DNA from: Pararhizobium mangrovi
Lineage (GTDB): Bacteria; Pseudomonadota; Alphaproteobacteria; Rhizobiales; Rhizobiaceae
Reading direction: 5' to 3'
Assembly (NCBI RefSeq): GCF_006516965.1
Contig: NZ_VHLH01000002.1
Span: 1 to 64,000 of the forward strand
DNA: 64,000 nucleotides
A model generated the notes under the pieces. The model was given only the letters and a program-made list of their open reading frames with translations. It was not told the DNA's origin and ran no database searches. This document shows, in pieces, positions 45,526-53,447 of the stretch (positions are counted from its first letter, which is position 1; the number at the start of each line of letters is the position of its first letter). Made by a program: the position numbers and the translations under genes.

Positions 45526-46836
45526 ATGTCCGATTCCCGGTTTTTCAGCATCGATCGGCCGATCGCGTTCGAAAGCGCCGACAGCGACACGGCGCTCGCC
45601 TTTCGCCATTACGACAAGGACCGGGAAGTCGCCGGCCGGCGCATGGAGGACCATTTGCGGTTTTCCGCCTGCTACTGGCATTCCTTCACCTGGCCGGGCG
45701 GCGACCCGTTCGGCGGCGAGACGTTCCTGCGCCCGTGGATGCACGGCGACGACGCCATGGCGATGGCCCGCAGCAAGGCCGATGTCGCCTTCGAGATGTT
45801 CCGCCTGCTCGACGTGCCGTTCTTCACCTTTCACGATGCCGACGTCGCGCCGGAAGGCGCTTCGCTCGCCGAGTTCAACGACAATCTGAAGGCCATCACC
45901 GATCTCTTCGCGCAGAAGATGGAGACCGCCAGGGTCGAACTGCTCTGGGGAACGGCCAATCTCTTTTCGCATCGCCGCTACATGGCCGGTGCCGCGACCA
46001 ACCCGGATCCGGACGTCTTCGCCTACGCCGTCGGGCAGGTGAAGGCGGCGCTGGATGCCACGCACCGTCTCGGTGGTGCGAACTACGTTTGTTGGGGCGG
46101 CCGCGAGGGTTACGAGACGCTGCTGAATACGGACATGAAGCGCGAGCTCGATCAGCTCGGCCGCTTCTTCACGATGCTCGTCGACTACAAGCACAAGATC
46201 GGCTTCGAAGGGCCGATCCTCATCGAGCCGAAGCCACGCGAACCCACGAAGCACCAGTACGATTTCGACGCGGCGGCGGTGCACGCCTTCCTGCAGAAAT
46301 ACGACCTCCTCGGCGAAGTGCGCGTCAACCTCGAACAGAACCATGCGATCCTCGCCGGGCATTCCTTCGAGCACGAGATCCGCTACGCCTTCGCCAACGA
46401 TCTCTTCGGTTCGCTCGACGTCAATCGCGGCGACGATCTTCTCGGCTGGGACACCGACCAGTTCGCCATGGATGTCGGCGAACTGAAGCTGGTGTTCCAC
46501 GAACTGCTGAAGCACGGCGGCTTCACCACGGGCGGGCTGAACTTCGACGCGAAAATCCGCCGTCAGTCGATCGATCCGGACGATCTTCTCCACGCTCATA
46601 TCGCCTCGATGGACGCTTGCGCGCAGGGCCTGCTCGGCGCCGCGCGCATGCTGGAAGAGGGCGCGTTGGAAGGCCCGCTCGCAAAGCGCTACGCCGGTTG
46701 GGACACGGCCGAAGCGCAGGCGACGCTTGCCGGCGAGCGGACCTTCGAAGAGATCGCCGAGCGGGCCCGCACGCTCGATCCGCAACCGGTATCCGGCCTA
46801 CAGGAATATCTCGAAGGCATCCTCAATCGGTATTGA
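45526..46836 (+). CDS. xylA: Xylose isomerase
   Basis: A 436-residue metal-dependent TIM-barrel enzyme converting D-xylose to D-xylulose. Motifs are [27 protein letters not shown] with the catalytic His, [17 protein letters not shown], and the metal-site segments [19 protein letters not shown] and [11 protein letters not shown]. Length matches the class II enzymes. A very strong ribosome binding site (AAGGAGGAG) precedes the ATG. Xylulokinase and xylose transporter genes are not in the window; the following LysR gene is 276 bases downstream and not obviously related. Confidence 0.97.
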   Translation: MSDSRFFSIDRPIAFESADSDTALAFRHYDKDREVAGRRMEDHLRFSACYWHSFTWPGGDPFGGETFLRPWMHGDDAMAMARSKADVAFEMFRLLDVPFFTFHDADVAPEGASLAEFNDNLKAITDLFAQKMETARVELLWGTANLFSHRRYMAGAATNPDPDVFAYAVGQVKAALDATHRLGGANYVCWGGREGYETLLNTDMKRELDQLGRFFTMLVDYKHKIGFEGPILIEPKPREPTKHQYDFDAAAVHAFLQKYDLLGEVRVNLEQNHAILAGHSFEHEIRYAFANDLFGSLDVNRGDDLLGWDTDQFAMDVGELKLVFHELLKHGGFTTGGLNFDAKIRRQSIDPDDLLHAHIASMDACAQGLLGAARMLEEGALEGPLAKRYAGWDTAEAQATLAGERTFEEIAERARTLDPQPVSGLQEYLEGILNRY

Positions 46837-47095
46837 ACGGGTCGGCAGTATCAGGCACGGCTGGAGAAACGCGTCGCCACGAAGCGGCTTCCTGAAGGCC
46901 GGTCCGTCGGTGACGGTTGATCCGCCGTCGCGCGTCGCGCCGTTTCGAAGCAAGGCACCCCGCGCCTCGGTGAACACACCGACGAAGTGCTTGCGGAGCT
47001 CGACCGGGTAGAGCGGCGTACGTGACGAGCGGCTGTCTCGTCGCTTCGATAGGACGTTTCCGGCCAAGCATCGAGTGCTACGATCGGTAAGTTTC

Positions 47096-47110
47096 ATGAG
47101 GGTGTCTCAT
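47096..47110 (+). promoter_or_regulatory. Candidate LysR operator overlapping the regulator's own start region
   Basis: ATGAG-N5-CTCAT, a perfect dyad preceded by GTTTC, ending two bases before the LysR ATG at 47113. The same sequence, including the GTTTC, recurs at 48197-48211 upstream of the cupin gene. The dyad has the T-N11-A form of LysR-family sites. Confidence 0.55.
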
Positions 47111-47112
47111 CA

Positions 47113-48006
47113 ATGCTACGTGAGAACGTCATCGATCTGATGTCTTTCGTGGCCGTCGCGCGGGAAGGCAGCTTCACGCGGGCTGCTGCCCAGATCGGGG
47201 TCTCCCAATCGGCGCTCAGCCATTCCGTGCGCGGGTTGGAACAGCGGCTTGGCCTGCGCCTGCTCACACGCACCACGCGCAAGGTGACGCCGACGTCCGA
47301 AGGCGAACGCATCATGGAGCGGATCGCGCCGTATTTTGGCGAGATCGAGAGCGAGCTCACCGCCCTCATCGAGGCGAAGGACCGGCCGGCCGGCACGATC
47401 CGGCTGACGATGACCGATTACGCCGCCGAGACGCTCGTCTGGCCCAAGCTCGCGCCGGTGCTCGGCGACTATCCCGACCTCAAGGTCGAGATCGTCACAG
47501 ACTACGCGCTGACGGACATCGTCGCCGAGCGCTTCGATGCGGGCGTTCGGCTCGGCGAACAGCTTTCGGAAGGCATGATCGCCGTGCGCGTCGGGCCGGA
47601 TTTCCGCATGCTCGCCGTTGCCGCGCCGGGTTATCTCGAAGGCCGGGATGCACCCGAGACGCCGCAGGACCTGACCGACCACGCCTGCATCAATCTGCGC
47701 CTTTCCACCCATGGCGGGCTCTACGCCTGGGAGTTCGAGAAGGACGGCCGCGAGTTGCGGGTGAAGGTGGACGGCCAGATGACGTTCAACGCCACCGGCC
47801 CGGTCATCCAGGCCGCGCTCGACGGCTATGGCATCGGCTACTTGCCGGAGGATCTCGTCGCCGCGCATATCGAGGCCGGACGGCTGGTCGCCGTGCTTGA
47901 GGACTGGAGCCCGCCTTTTCCGGGCTATTACCTCTACTATCCGCATCGTCGCGAACACTCCCCCGCCTTCAAGGTCATCCTCGACGCGCTGCGCCATCGC
48001 GAATGA
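47113..48006 (+). CDS. LysR-family transcriptional regulator
   Basis: A 297-residue regulator. The winged helix-turn-helix is at residues 7-66 (LMSFVAVAREGSFTRAAAQI, SQSALSHSVRGLEQRLGLRL, TRTTRKVTPTSEG). The rest is the periplasmic-binding-like effector domain (GTIRLTMTDYAAETLVWPKL). The type resembles the DmlR/YafC/AaeR-like LysR group that often controls oxidoreductase or cupin genes. A dyad in its translation initiation region suggests autorepression, and the same dyad before the downstream cupin gene makes that gene its best candidate target. Confidence 0.93.
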   Translation: MLRENVIDLMSFVAVAREGSFTRAAAQIGVSQSALSHSVRGLEQRLGLRLLTRTTRKVTPTSEGERIMERIAPYFGEIESELTALIEAKDRPAGTIRLTMTDYAAETLVWPKLAPVLGDYPDLKVEIVTDYALTDIVAERFDAGVRLGEQLSEGMIAVRVGPDFRMLAVAAPGYLEGRDAPETPQDLTDHACINLRLSTHGGLYAWEFEKDGRELRVKVDGQMTFNATGPVIQAALDGYGIGYLPEDLVAAHIEAGRLVAVLEDWSPPFPGYYLYYPHRREHSPAFKVILDALRHRE

Positions 48007-48317
48007 CCGGATGGTGGTTCGAAGACGGGGCGATCGACGACCGGCCTCGACGGCCTTGGGCGGATCAGTTGTCGGCCGATCGCCGAGGCAGAAAAGCGCG
48101 GCCTGCGGCGGGTTCGGTCGGCCACTGCGATAAGAGAGGTGAAGCGCGTTCATGAGCGCTGCGGTGCCCGGCCTTCCGTACGGATCGGCCGGTTTCATGA
48201 GTACGGCTCATAACTGTTGAAGATACGAGGTTCTAAACAGCGCGGCTGCGGCGCCTTAGGTTGTCTCCTGTATCGCCACGCACGGCCCCGAAAAAAACGA
48301 CCCATGAGGAACGACCC
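48007..48317. other. 311-base intergenic region upstream of the cupin gene
   Basis: Contains the second copy of the LysR-type dyad (48197-48211) about 107 bases before the cupin ATG, and a short duplicated ACGACCCATGA segment just before the gene (48297-48307 and 48311-48321). I see no additional gene or terminator. Confidence 0.55.
48197..48211 (+). promoter_or_regulatory. Candidate LysR operator upstream of the cupin gene
   Basis: ATGAG-N5-CTCAT preceded by GGTTTC, identical in its arms and left flank to the dyad at the start of the LysR gene (47096-47110). Confidence 0.55.
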
Positions 48318-48713
48318 ATGAAGATCACCCGCCCCGAAGAACGCACCTCCGCCCGCCCGCCGGAAGAGTATTTCACCGGTACCGTCCGTCTCGACCCGCT
48401 GTTCCAGGCGGAAGATCCCGGCCGCGTCGCCGGAGCGTCGGTCACCTTCGAGCCCGGCGCGCGCACGGCGTGGCACACGCATCCCGCCGGCCAGACGCTG
48501 ATCGTCACCGCCGGCTTCGGTCGCGTCCAGCGCGAAGGCGGTCCGATCGAGGAGATCCGCCCCGGCGACATCGTCTGGTTCCCGGCCGGCGAGAAGCACT
48601 GGCACGGCGCCTCGCCGGAGATCGCGATGACGCACATCGCCATCCAGGAAGCGATCGACGGCAGCCCCGTCACATGGATGGAGAAGGTCACCGACGAGCA
48701 GTATGACGGCTGA
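48318..48713 (+). CDS. Single-domain cupin protein
   Basis: A 131-residue cupin of the group often annotated (R)-mandelonitrile lyase-like or TTHA0104-like. Cupin motif 1 supplies His53, His55 and Gln59 ([13 protein letters not shown]) and motif 2 supplies His94 ([11 protein letters not shown]), giving a complete mononuclear metal site, with His96 next to it. The reaction is not predictable from the fold. AGGA precedes the ATG. It lies downstream of a LysR gene with which it shares an operator-like dyad, and is followed by a stem-loop. Confidence 0.88.
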   Translation: MKITRPEERTSARPPEEYFTGTVRLDPLFQAEDPGRVAGASVTFEPGARTAWHTHPAGQTLIVTAGFGRVQREGGPIEEIRPGDIVWFPAGEKHWHGASPEIAMTHIAIQEAIDGSPVTWMEKVTDEQYDG

Positions 48714-48726
48714 CGACCGACGCAAG

Positions 48727-48754
48727 GGGCCGGTGTACATCGACGCACCGGCCC
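48727..48754 (+). terminator. Stem-loop after the cupin gene
   Basis: A 9-bp stem GGGCCGGTG / CACCGGCCC with a 10-base loop, followed by GCTTTG, beginning 14 bases after the cupin stop. Probable terminator with a weak T-run. Confidence 0.6.
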
Positions 48755-49007
48755 GCTTTGACGGTGGCGAGCACTCTCGCAGGCGCCGCGTTCCGGCTCG
48801 ACCGCAGCCGAACCGCATCGAGGCGAGCGAGCATGCAGACCGGTTTCGCCCACCGCCGCTGCCGTTCCTGGCAGGTCCGCAGCGCGTTCGCGGAGTGTTG
48901 GCGGTGATGGTCGTCATGCCGCCGGTCGCTCGGGAAACGCGTTTGCCGCTAACGCCGGGATAGTTTCCGGCGGGAATGCCGCCTCCAATCATCGAAAGGA
49001 AACCGTT

Positions 49008-49235
49008 ATGCCGCACGTCATGGTCAAGGTCGTCGAAGGCAAATCGGAAGAAGCCAAGGCCCGTCTCGCCCGGAAAATCGTCGACGACGTTACGGAATGC
49101 TTCGGAAACGGCGAGGACGAGATCTCGGTCTCGATCGAGGAGTTTCCGAAGGCGCGCTGGAAGGAAGCCGTTTACGATCCGGAAATCGTCGGCCGGTCCG
49201 ATATCCTCTATAAGAAGCCGGGATACGAGCTTTAG
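49008..49235 (+). CDS. 4-Oxalocrotonate tautomerase-family protein
   Basis: A 75-residue tautomerase-fold protein. After Met removal the N-terminus is the catalytic Pro (PHVMVKVVEGKSEEAKARLA), with Lys/Arg-rich helix 1 and an ISVSIEEFP strand that matches the PptA/YdcE-like branch. Such small subunits assemble into dimers or hexamers and tautomerise enol/keto acids; the substrate is unknown. GAAAGGA precedes the ATG. It stands 294 bases after the cupin gene; a short CGCCGG/CCGGCG inverted repeat (48953-48972) lies upstream, and no catabolic operon is attached. Confidence 0.88.
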   Translation: MPHVMVKVVEGKSEEAKARLARKIVDDVTECFGNGEDEISVSIEEFPKARWKEAVYDPEIVGRSDILYKKPGYEL

Positions 49236-49423
49236 AATTCCGTCCTCGAAGACGGGCCGGCTAAGACGCGATTCCGCAGAAAGCAGGGCTTTTTCCGGGG
49301 AAAGGGACCGGCCCAGCGCGGCAAGGTATGAACTGCTCTTCCCGCTGATGGATTCGGCGATCGGATGCTGCCCTTTCGCGCATCCCGTGTGACAGCGAAG
49401 CGTATACCGCCTACATTGGCGCC

Positions 49424-50155
49424 ATGCGCGACGACATCCACACGAAGGGCATTCCGGTCCTGTGCGCCTCGTGCGAGGCGCGCCATCGCGGGCTGTGCGG
49501 GGCGCTGAGCGATGATCAGCTCGTCGAACTCGCTCGCAGTACCATGCGGCAGAAGGCGGATGACGGGAAGGTGCTCGTCGGCGACGAGGACGAGGTGGAG
49601 CGGTTCTCCAACGTTCTCTCCGGCGTGGTAAAGCTCACCAAGACGCTTTCGGACGGACGCCAGCAGATCGTCGGGCTTCAGTTCGCGCCGGACTTCGTCG
49701 GGCGTCCGTTTCGTTCGGAAAGCAGCGTCAGCGCGGAAGCCGCGACCGGCGTCGAGGTCTGCTCGTTTCCGCGCAGGACGCTCGAGCGCATGATGGCCGA
49801 ACAGCCAGGCCTCGAACATCGCCTGCTTCAGCAGACCCTGCGCGAGCTCGACGAGGCGCGCGACTGGATGGTGGCGCTCGGTCGCAAGACGGCCGCGGAG
49901 AAGGTCGCAAGCTTCCTCCTCATGATCGCGCAGAATATCGATCCGGCCGCGACGGAGGGGCAGGGCGCCGACCGCTCTCAGGCTTTCGATCTTCCTCTGT
50001 CGCGCGGCGAGATCGCGGACTTTCTCGGTCTCACCATCGAGACGGTGAGCCGGCAGCTGACGCGTTTGCGGACGGCAGGCGTCATCCGCATCGAAAATAC
50101 CCGGCACGTCGTCGTCGAAGACGTTTCGAGGCTTGCCGCGCGGGCAGGCGGTTAG
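49424..50155 (+). CDS. Fnr-type oxygen-sensing transcriptional regulator (FnrN/FnrL-like)
   Basis: A 243-residue Crp/Fnr-family activator. The N-terminal Cys14, Cys17 and Cys25 (C-x2-C-x7-C) plus Cys113 match the four [4Fe-4S] ligands of FnrN/FnrL, so it should bind DNA only at low oxygen. The cyclic-nucleotide-like domain spans about residues 30-150. The C-terminal HTH has the recognition helix LTIETVSRQLTRLR with the E-x2-SR pattern that reads TTGAT half-sites. It lies convergent with the cytochrome bd operon, whose promoter region carries a perfect TTGAT-N4-ATCAA box. Confidence 0.94.
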   Translation: MRDDIHTKGIPVLCASCEARHRGLCGALSDDQLVELARSTMRQKADDGKVLVGDEDEVERFSNVLSGVVKLTKTLSDGRQQIVGLQFAPDFVGRPFRSESSVSAEAATGVEVCSFPRRTLERMMAEQPGLEHRLLQQTLRELDEARDWMVALGRKTAAEKVASFLLMIAQNIDPAATEGQGADRSQAFDLPLSRGEIADFLGLTIETVSRQLTRLRTAGVIRIENTRHVVVEDVSRLAARAGG

Positions 50156-50176
50156 ATCGTACAGGGCCCTTCGGTA

Positions 50177-50410
50177 TTACGCCGAAGTGAGCATCATATG
50201 ACGTTCCACCGCCATGTGCCGCCGCAGGGATTCGAAGAGCGCCCTCAGCATGTAGCCGAAGGCTTCGGCATTCGGGATCGTTCCATGATGACCGTAGGCC
50301 TGCGCAATGGCGGTGCGTGGAACGAAGCGCGCCGGATCGCAGGCGCCTGCGACCGGGCATTGGTAATGCCGGTCGCAGGGTCCCGAGTGGTCGAGATCAA
50401 CCGTCGCCAT
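50177..50410 (-). CDS. Small Cys-rich protein encoded after cydABX
   Basis: A 77-residue protein I do not recognise. It has three evenly spaced cysteines near the N-terminus (Cys12, Cys18, Cys24, C-x5-C-x5-C) with His14 among them, a Gly/Tyr/His turn (AQAYGHHGTIPNAEAFGYML) and a C-terminal helix ending RRHMAVERHMMLTSA. There is no signal peptide or membrane helix. A strong GAGGGAGGA ribosome binding site, itself overlapping the cydX stop region, and only 13 bases after cydX make it a real gene of the cyd operon. A role in bd oxidase maturation or metal handling is a guess. Confidence 0.75.
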   Translation of the reverse strand: MATVDLDHSGPCDRHYQCPVAGACDPARFVPRTAIAQAYGHHGTIPNAEAFGYMLRALFESLRRHMAVERHMMLTSA

Positions 50411-50423
50411 GGCGCGTCCTCCC

Positions 50424-50555
50424 TCAAGGCGTCGGCAGGGAGACGGTTTCGTTGGCGGGGCGATCGCGCATCGTGCGAAGCTCGTACCAAAGCGCGTTGA
50501 GGATGCCGACGGTGCTGGCGAGCCCAAGGCCGAGGATCCAGGCGAAATACCACAT
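50424..50555 (-). CDS. cydX: Cytochrome bd oxidase small subunit CydX
   Basis: A 43-residue single-helix protein beginning MWYFAWILGLGLASTVGILN and continuing ALWYE, which is the diagnostic CydX/YbgT pattern. It is then polar to the end. CydX stabilises the CydAB heme site in the inner membrane. It lies 25 bases after cydB on the same strand and has AAAGGAG upstream, as expected for a cydABX operon. Confidence 0.92.
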   Translation of the reverse strand: MWYFAWILGLGLASTVGILNALWYELRTMRDRPANETVSLPTP

Positions 50556-50580
50556 GGTTCGTGCTCCTTTCGAAGAAGTG

Positions 50581-51735
50581 TCAGTAGGCGGAGTGTCCGG
50601 CCTGCTCGATGCTCTTCTCGCTCACCTTTCCCCACAGCACGCGGTAGACCCAGGCGGTGTAGGCGAGGATGATCGGCAGGAAGATGCCGACGGCGAGCAG
50701 CATGGTGCGCAGCGTCGCGCGGCTCGACGAGGCGTCGAAGGCAGCGAGCGAGTGGTCCGGTGCCGTGCTCGAAGGCAACAGGAACGGGAACATCGCGATG
50801 CCGGCGGTGGTGATGATCATCGCCACGGCGAGCTTCGAGGCGAGGAACGTCAAACCTTCCCGGCCGGCCCGGAACCCCGCGGCGGCGGATAGCGGCGCGA
50901 GGATGCCGAGTGCCGGCACGAGCCACAGGACCGGATGGGCCTGAAAGTTCGCGAGCCACGCACCGCCATCGGCGACGACGCTCTTGCGCAGCGGGTTCGA
51001 GGGGCCATCCCAGACGATTGGCGAGGTGACGCGATAGCCGCCTAGTAGACCAGTCCAGACGAGCAGCCCGCCGCCGGCGAAGAGGACCGCCGAAACGATC
51101 GCCGCCTTCGGGCCGATCGTCCGGGCACGCGCGCCGACCGTTCCGTCCGCCTTGAAGGCGAGCCAGGCGGCGCCGTGCATGACGAGCATGGCGAGCGAGA
51201 CGAGGCCGCAATAGAGCGCGACCGGGTTGAGCAGGCCGAAGAACGATCCGTCGTAGATCGGCCTCAGATCCGGCGTCAGGTGGAAGGGCACGCCCTGCAG
51301 CGCGTTGCCGACGGCGACCCCGAAGATGAGTGCCGGCACGGCGCCACCGACGAAGAGTGCCCAGTCCCAGCGCGTGCGCCAGGTGCGGCTCGCCCGCTTG
51401 GAGCGATACTTGAAGCCGACCGGGCGCAGGATAAGGGCGAAGAGCACGAGGAACATCGCCAGGTAGAAGCCGGAGAAGCTCAACGCATAGAGCGCCGGCC
51501 AGGCCGCGAAGATCGCGCCGCCGCCGAGGATGAACCAGACCTGGTTGCCCTCCCAGACCGGACCGATGGTGTTGATCGCGACGCGCCGCTCGATGTCGGT
51601 CCTTGCGACGAAGGGCAGAAGGGCGCCGACGCCCATGTCGAAGCCGTCCATGACGGCGAAGCCGACGAGGAGCGTGCCGAGCAGGCCCCACCAGATGAAG
51701 CGAAGCGTTTCGTAGGAGAAGAGAAAATCGATCAT
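50581..51735 (-). CDS. cydB: Cytochrome bd ubiquinol oxidase subunit II
   Basis: A 384-residue integral membrane subunit of the quinol oxidase that reduces oxygen to water without proton pumping. The start IDFLFSYETLRFIWWGLLG and the segments GFAVMDGFDMGVGALLPF and GPVWEGNQVWFILGGGAIFA are hallmarks of CydB. Multiple hydrophobic helices follow and the length is normal. It begins 24 bases after cydA and is followed by cydX. Confidence 0.96.
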   Translation of the reverse strand: MIDFLFSYETLRFIWWGLLGTLLVGFAVMDGFDMGVGALLPFVARTDIERRVAINTIGPVWEGNQVWFILGGGAIFAAWPALYALSFSGFYLAMFLVLFALILRPVGFKYRSKRASRTWRTRWDWALFVGGAVPALIFGVAVGNALQGVPFHLTPDLRPIYDGSFFGLLNPVALYCGLVSLAMLVMHGAAWLAFKADGTVGARARTIGPKAAIVSAVLFAGGGLLVWTGLLGGYRVTSPIVWDGPSNPLRKSVVADGGAWLANFQAHPVLWLVPALGILAPLSAAAGFRAGREGLTFLASKLAVAMIITTAGIAMFPFLLPSSTAPDHSLAAFDASSSRATLRTMLLAVGIFLPIILAYTAWVYRVLWGKVSEKSIEQAGHSAY

Positions 51736-51759
51736 CGGTTTGATCCTCTTTGTTCGGCG

Positions 51760-53343
51760 CTATTCGCCGGCCTGCGGGGAAAGAGCCACGTCTTCGGCCG
51801 TGCCCGGATGCCAGCCTTCGATCACGCCGGCGACTTCAGGCCCCTTGCGGATGGCGGCGAGCATCAGCTTCACCTCGATGACGGCGAGCACGCTGTAGAC
51901 GAGGGTGAAGCCGGCGATGGTCAGGAGCAGATCGGGCACGCCGAGCGCGGAGGTCGCGAGGAAGGTCGGCAACACGCCCTCGATGATCCAGGGCTGGCGT
52001 CCGAATTCCGCGACGAACCAACCGAGTTCGATGGCGATCCACGGAAGGGGTGCTGCGAGGACCGCCATGCGGAAGAGCCAGCGCGGCGCTTCCTCCTCGC
52101 GCATCGTGTGCCACAGCGAGATGGCGAATACCGCGAGCAGCACGATCGCGCACAGCACCATGATGCGGAAGGAGAAGAAAAGCGGGGCGACGCCGGGTAC
52201 GACCGACCATGCGGCCTGGTCGATCTGCTGGTCGTTCGCCTGGCGCGGATCCTCAAGATAGCGCTTGAGCAGCAGCGCGTAGCCGAGATCGCCCGAATGC
52301 CGGGTGAAGGCGGACCGCGCGTCCGCGTCGGTGCCGTTCTGCTTCAGCGTTTCGAGCGCGTCGTACGCAACGATGCCGCTGCGGATGCGGCCTTTCGCCT
52401 TGTCGACGAGCTGGTCGATGCCGGGAATCTGCTTGTCGATCGAACGGGTTCCGATCAGGCCCATCATCCACGGGATGTGGATGCCGTAGGCGGTGTCGTG
52501 GTTCGTAAGGCTCGGCAGCCCGAAAAGGGTAAAGGAAGCCGGCGCGTCCTCCGTTTCCCACATCGCCTCGATGGCGGCGAGCTTCATCTTCTGGTTGTCG
52601 GTCAGCGCGTAGCCACTCTCGTCTCCGAGCACGATGACGGAAAGCGAGGAGGCGAGGCCGAATGCCGCCGCGATCACGAAGGAGCGTTTGGCGAGCGCGA
52701 CGTGCCGGTGGCGGAGAAGATACCAGCCGGAGACGGCGAGTACGAAGGTCGCGCCGCAGACATAGCCGGCGGAGACCGTGTGGACGAACTTCGCCTGCGC
52801 CACCGGGTTGAAGAGGACCGCCATGAAGTCGGTGACTTCCATGCGCATCGTGTCCGGATTGAAGGTCGAGCCGACCGGGTTCTGCATCCAACCATTGGCG
52901 ATCAGGATCCACAGCGCGGAGAAGTTCGTTCCGAGCGCCGTCAGCCAGGTCACGGCGAGGTGGGCGCGGGCGGAAAGCCGCTCCCAGCCGAAGAAGAAGA
53001 GGCCGACGAAGGTCGCCTCCAGAAAGAAGGCCATCAGCCCTTCAATCGCGAGCGGCGCGCCGAAGACGTCGCCGACATAGTGCGAGTAATAGGCCCAGTT
53101 CATGCCGAACTGGAATTCCATCGTGATGCCGGTGGCGACACCGAGGGCGAAATTGATGCCGAAGAGCACGCCCCAGAACTTCGTCATGTCGCGCCAGATC
53201 GTCCGGCGGGTCATGACGTAGACCGTCTCCATCATGGCGATCATGACGGAAAGGCCGAGCGTCAACGGCACGAAGAGGAAGTGATAGAGGGCCGTCAGCG
53301 CGAACTGGAGACGCGACAGATCGACGAGCAGCGGATCGAACAT
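51760..53343 (-). CDS. cydA: Cytochrome bd ubiquinol oxidase subunit I
   Basis: A 527-residue subunit carrying hemes b558, b595 and d. The N-terminus MFDPLLVDLSRLQFALTALY continues HFLFVPLTLGLS and holds the first heme-ligand His (His21). FVHTVSAGYVCGA, GDESGY and the Q-loop motif GRQPW are also seen. The Q-loop is long, placing it in the L-type (E. coli-like) subfamily. AAAGGA fixes the ATG at 53343; an in-frame ATG at 53370 is less likely. The FNR box at 53400-53413 is centred about 63 bases upstream of the start codon, a good distance for class II activation of this operon. Confidence 0.96.
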   Translation of the reverse strand: MFDPLLVDLSRLQFALTALYHFLFVPLTLGLSVMIAMMETVYVMTRRTIWRDMTKFWGVLFGINFALGVATGITMEFQFGMNWAYYSHYVGDVFGAPLAIEGLMAFFLEATFVGLFFFGWERLSARAHLAVTWLTALGTNFSALWILIANGWMQNPVGSTFNPDTMRMEVTDFMAVLFNPVAQAKFVHTVSAGYVCGATFVLAVSGWYLLRHRHVALAKRSFVIAAAFGLASSLSVIVLGDESGYALTDNQKMKLAAIEAMWETEDAPASFTLFGLPSLTNHDTAYGIHIPWMMGLIGTRSIDKQIPGIDQLVDKAKGRIRSGIVAYDALETLKQNGTDADARSAFTRHSGDLGYALLLKRYLEDPRQANDQQIDQAAWSVVPGVAPLFFSFRIMVLCAIVLLAVFAISLWHTMREEEAPRWLFRMAVLAAPLPWIAIELGWFVAEFGRQPWIIEGVLPTFLATSALGVPDLLLTIAGFTLVYSVLAVIEVKLMLAAIRKGPEVAGVIEGWHPGTAEDVALSPQAGE

Positions 53344-53399
53344 GGCGAAGAGTCCTTTCTCGTTCGCCATCCTGTTACCGGCCCTCGCAGCCCGGCGGT

Positions 53400-53413
53400 T
53401 TGATCTGGATCAA
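53400..53413. promoter_or_regulatory. FNR/FixK box (anaerobox) between cydA and cydD
   Basis: TTGATCTGGATCAA, a perfect match to TTGAT-N4-ATCAA. It lies in the 104-base gap between the divergent cydA and cydD starts. If it acts at -41.5, the cydA transcript would start near 53365, about 22 bases before its ATG; the geometry towards cydD is tighter. Confidence 0.88.
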
Positions 53414-53447
53414 TGCCGGAAGCCGAATGCGGTGCCACAACGCCGCC

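Noticed and set aside
46798-47097. A 99-residue minus-strand open frame overlapping the xylA end and starting next to the LysR gene
   Set aside because: It looks like a possible divergent target of the LysR regulator, but overlaps xylA antisense, has no ribosome binding site I trust, and matches no family I recognise.
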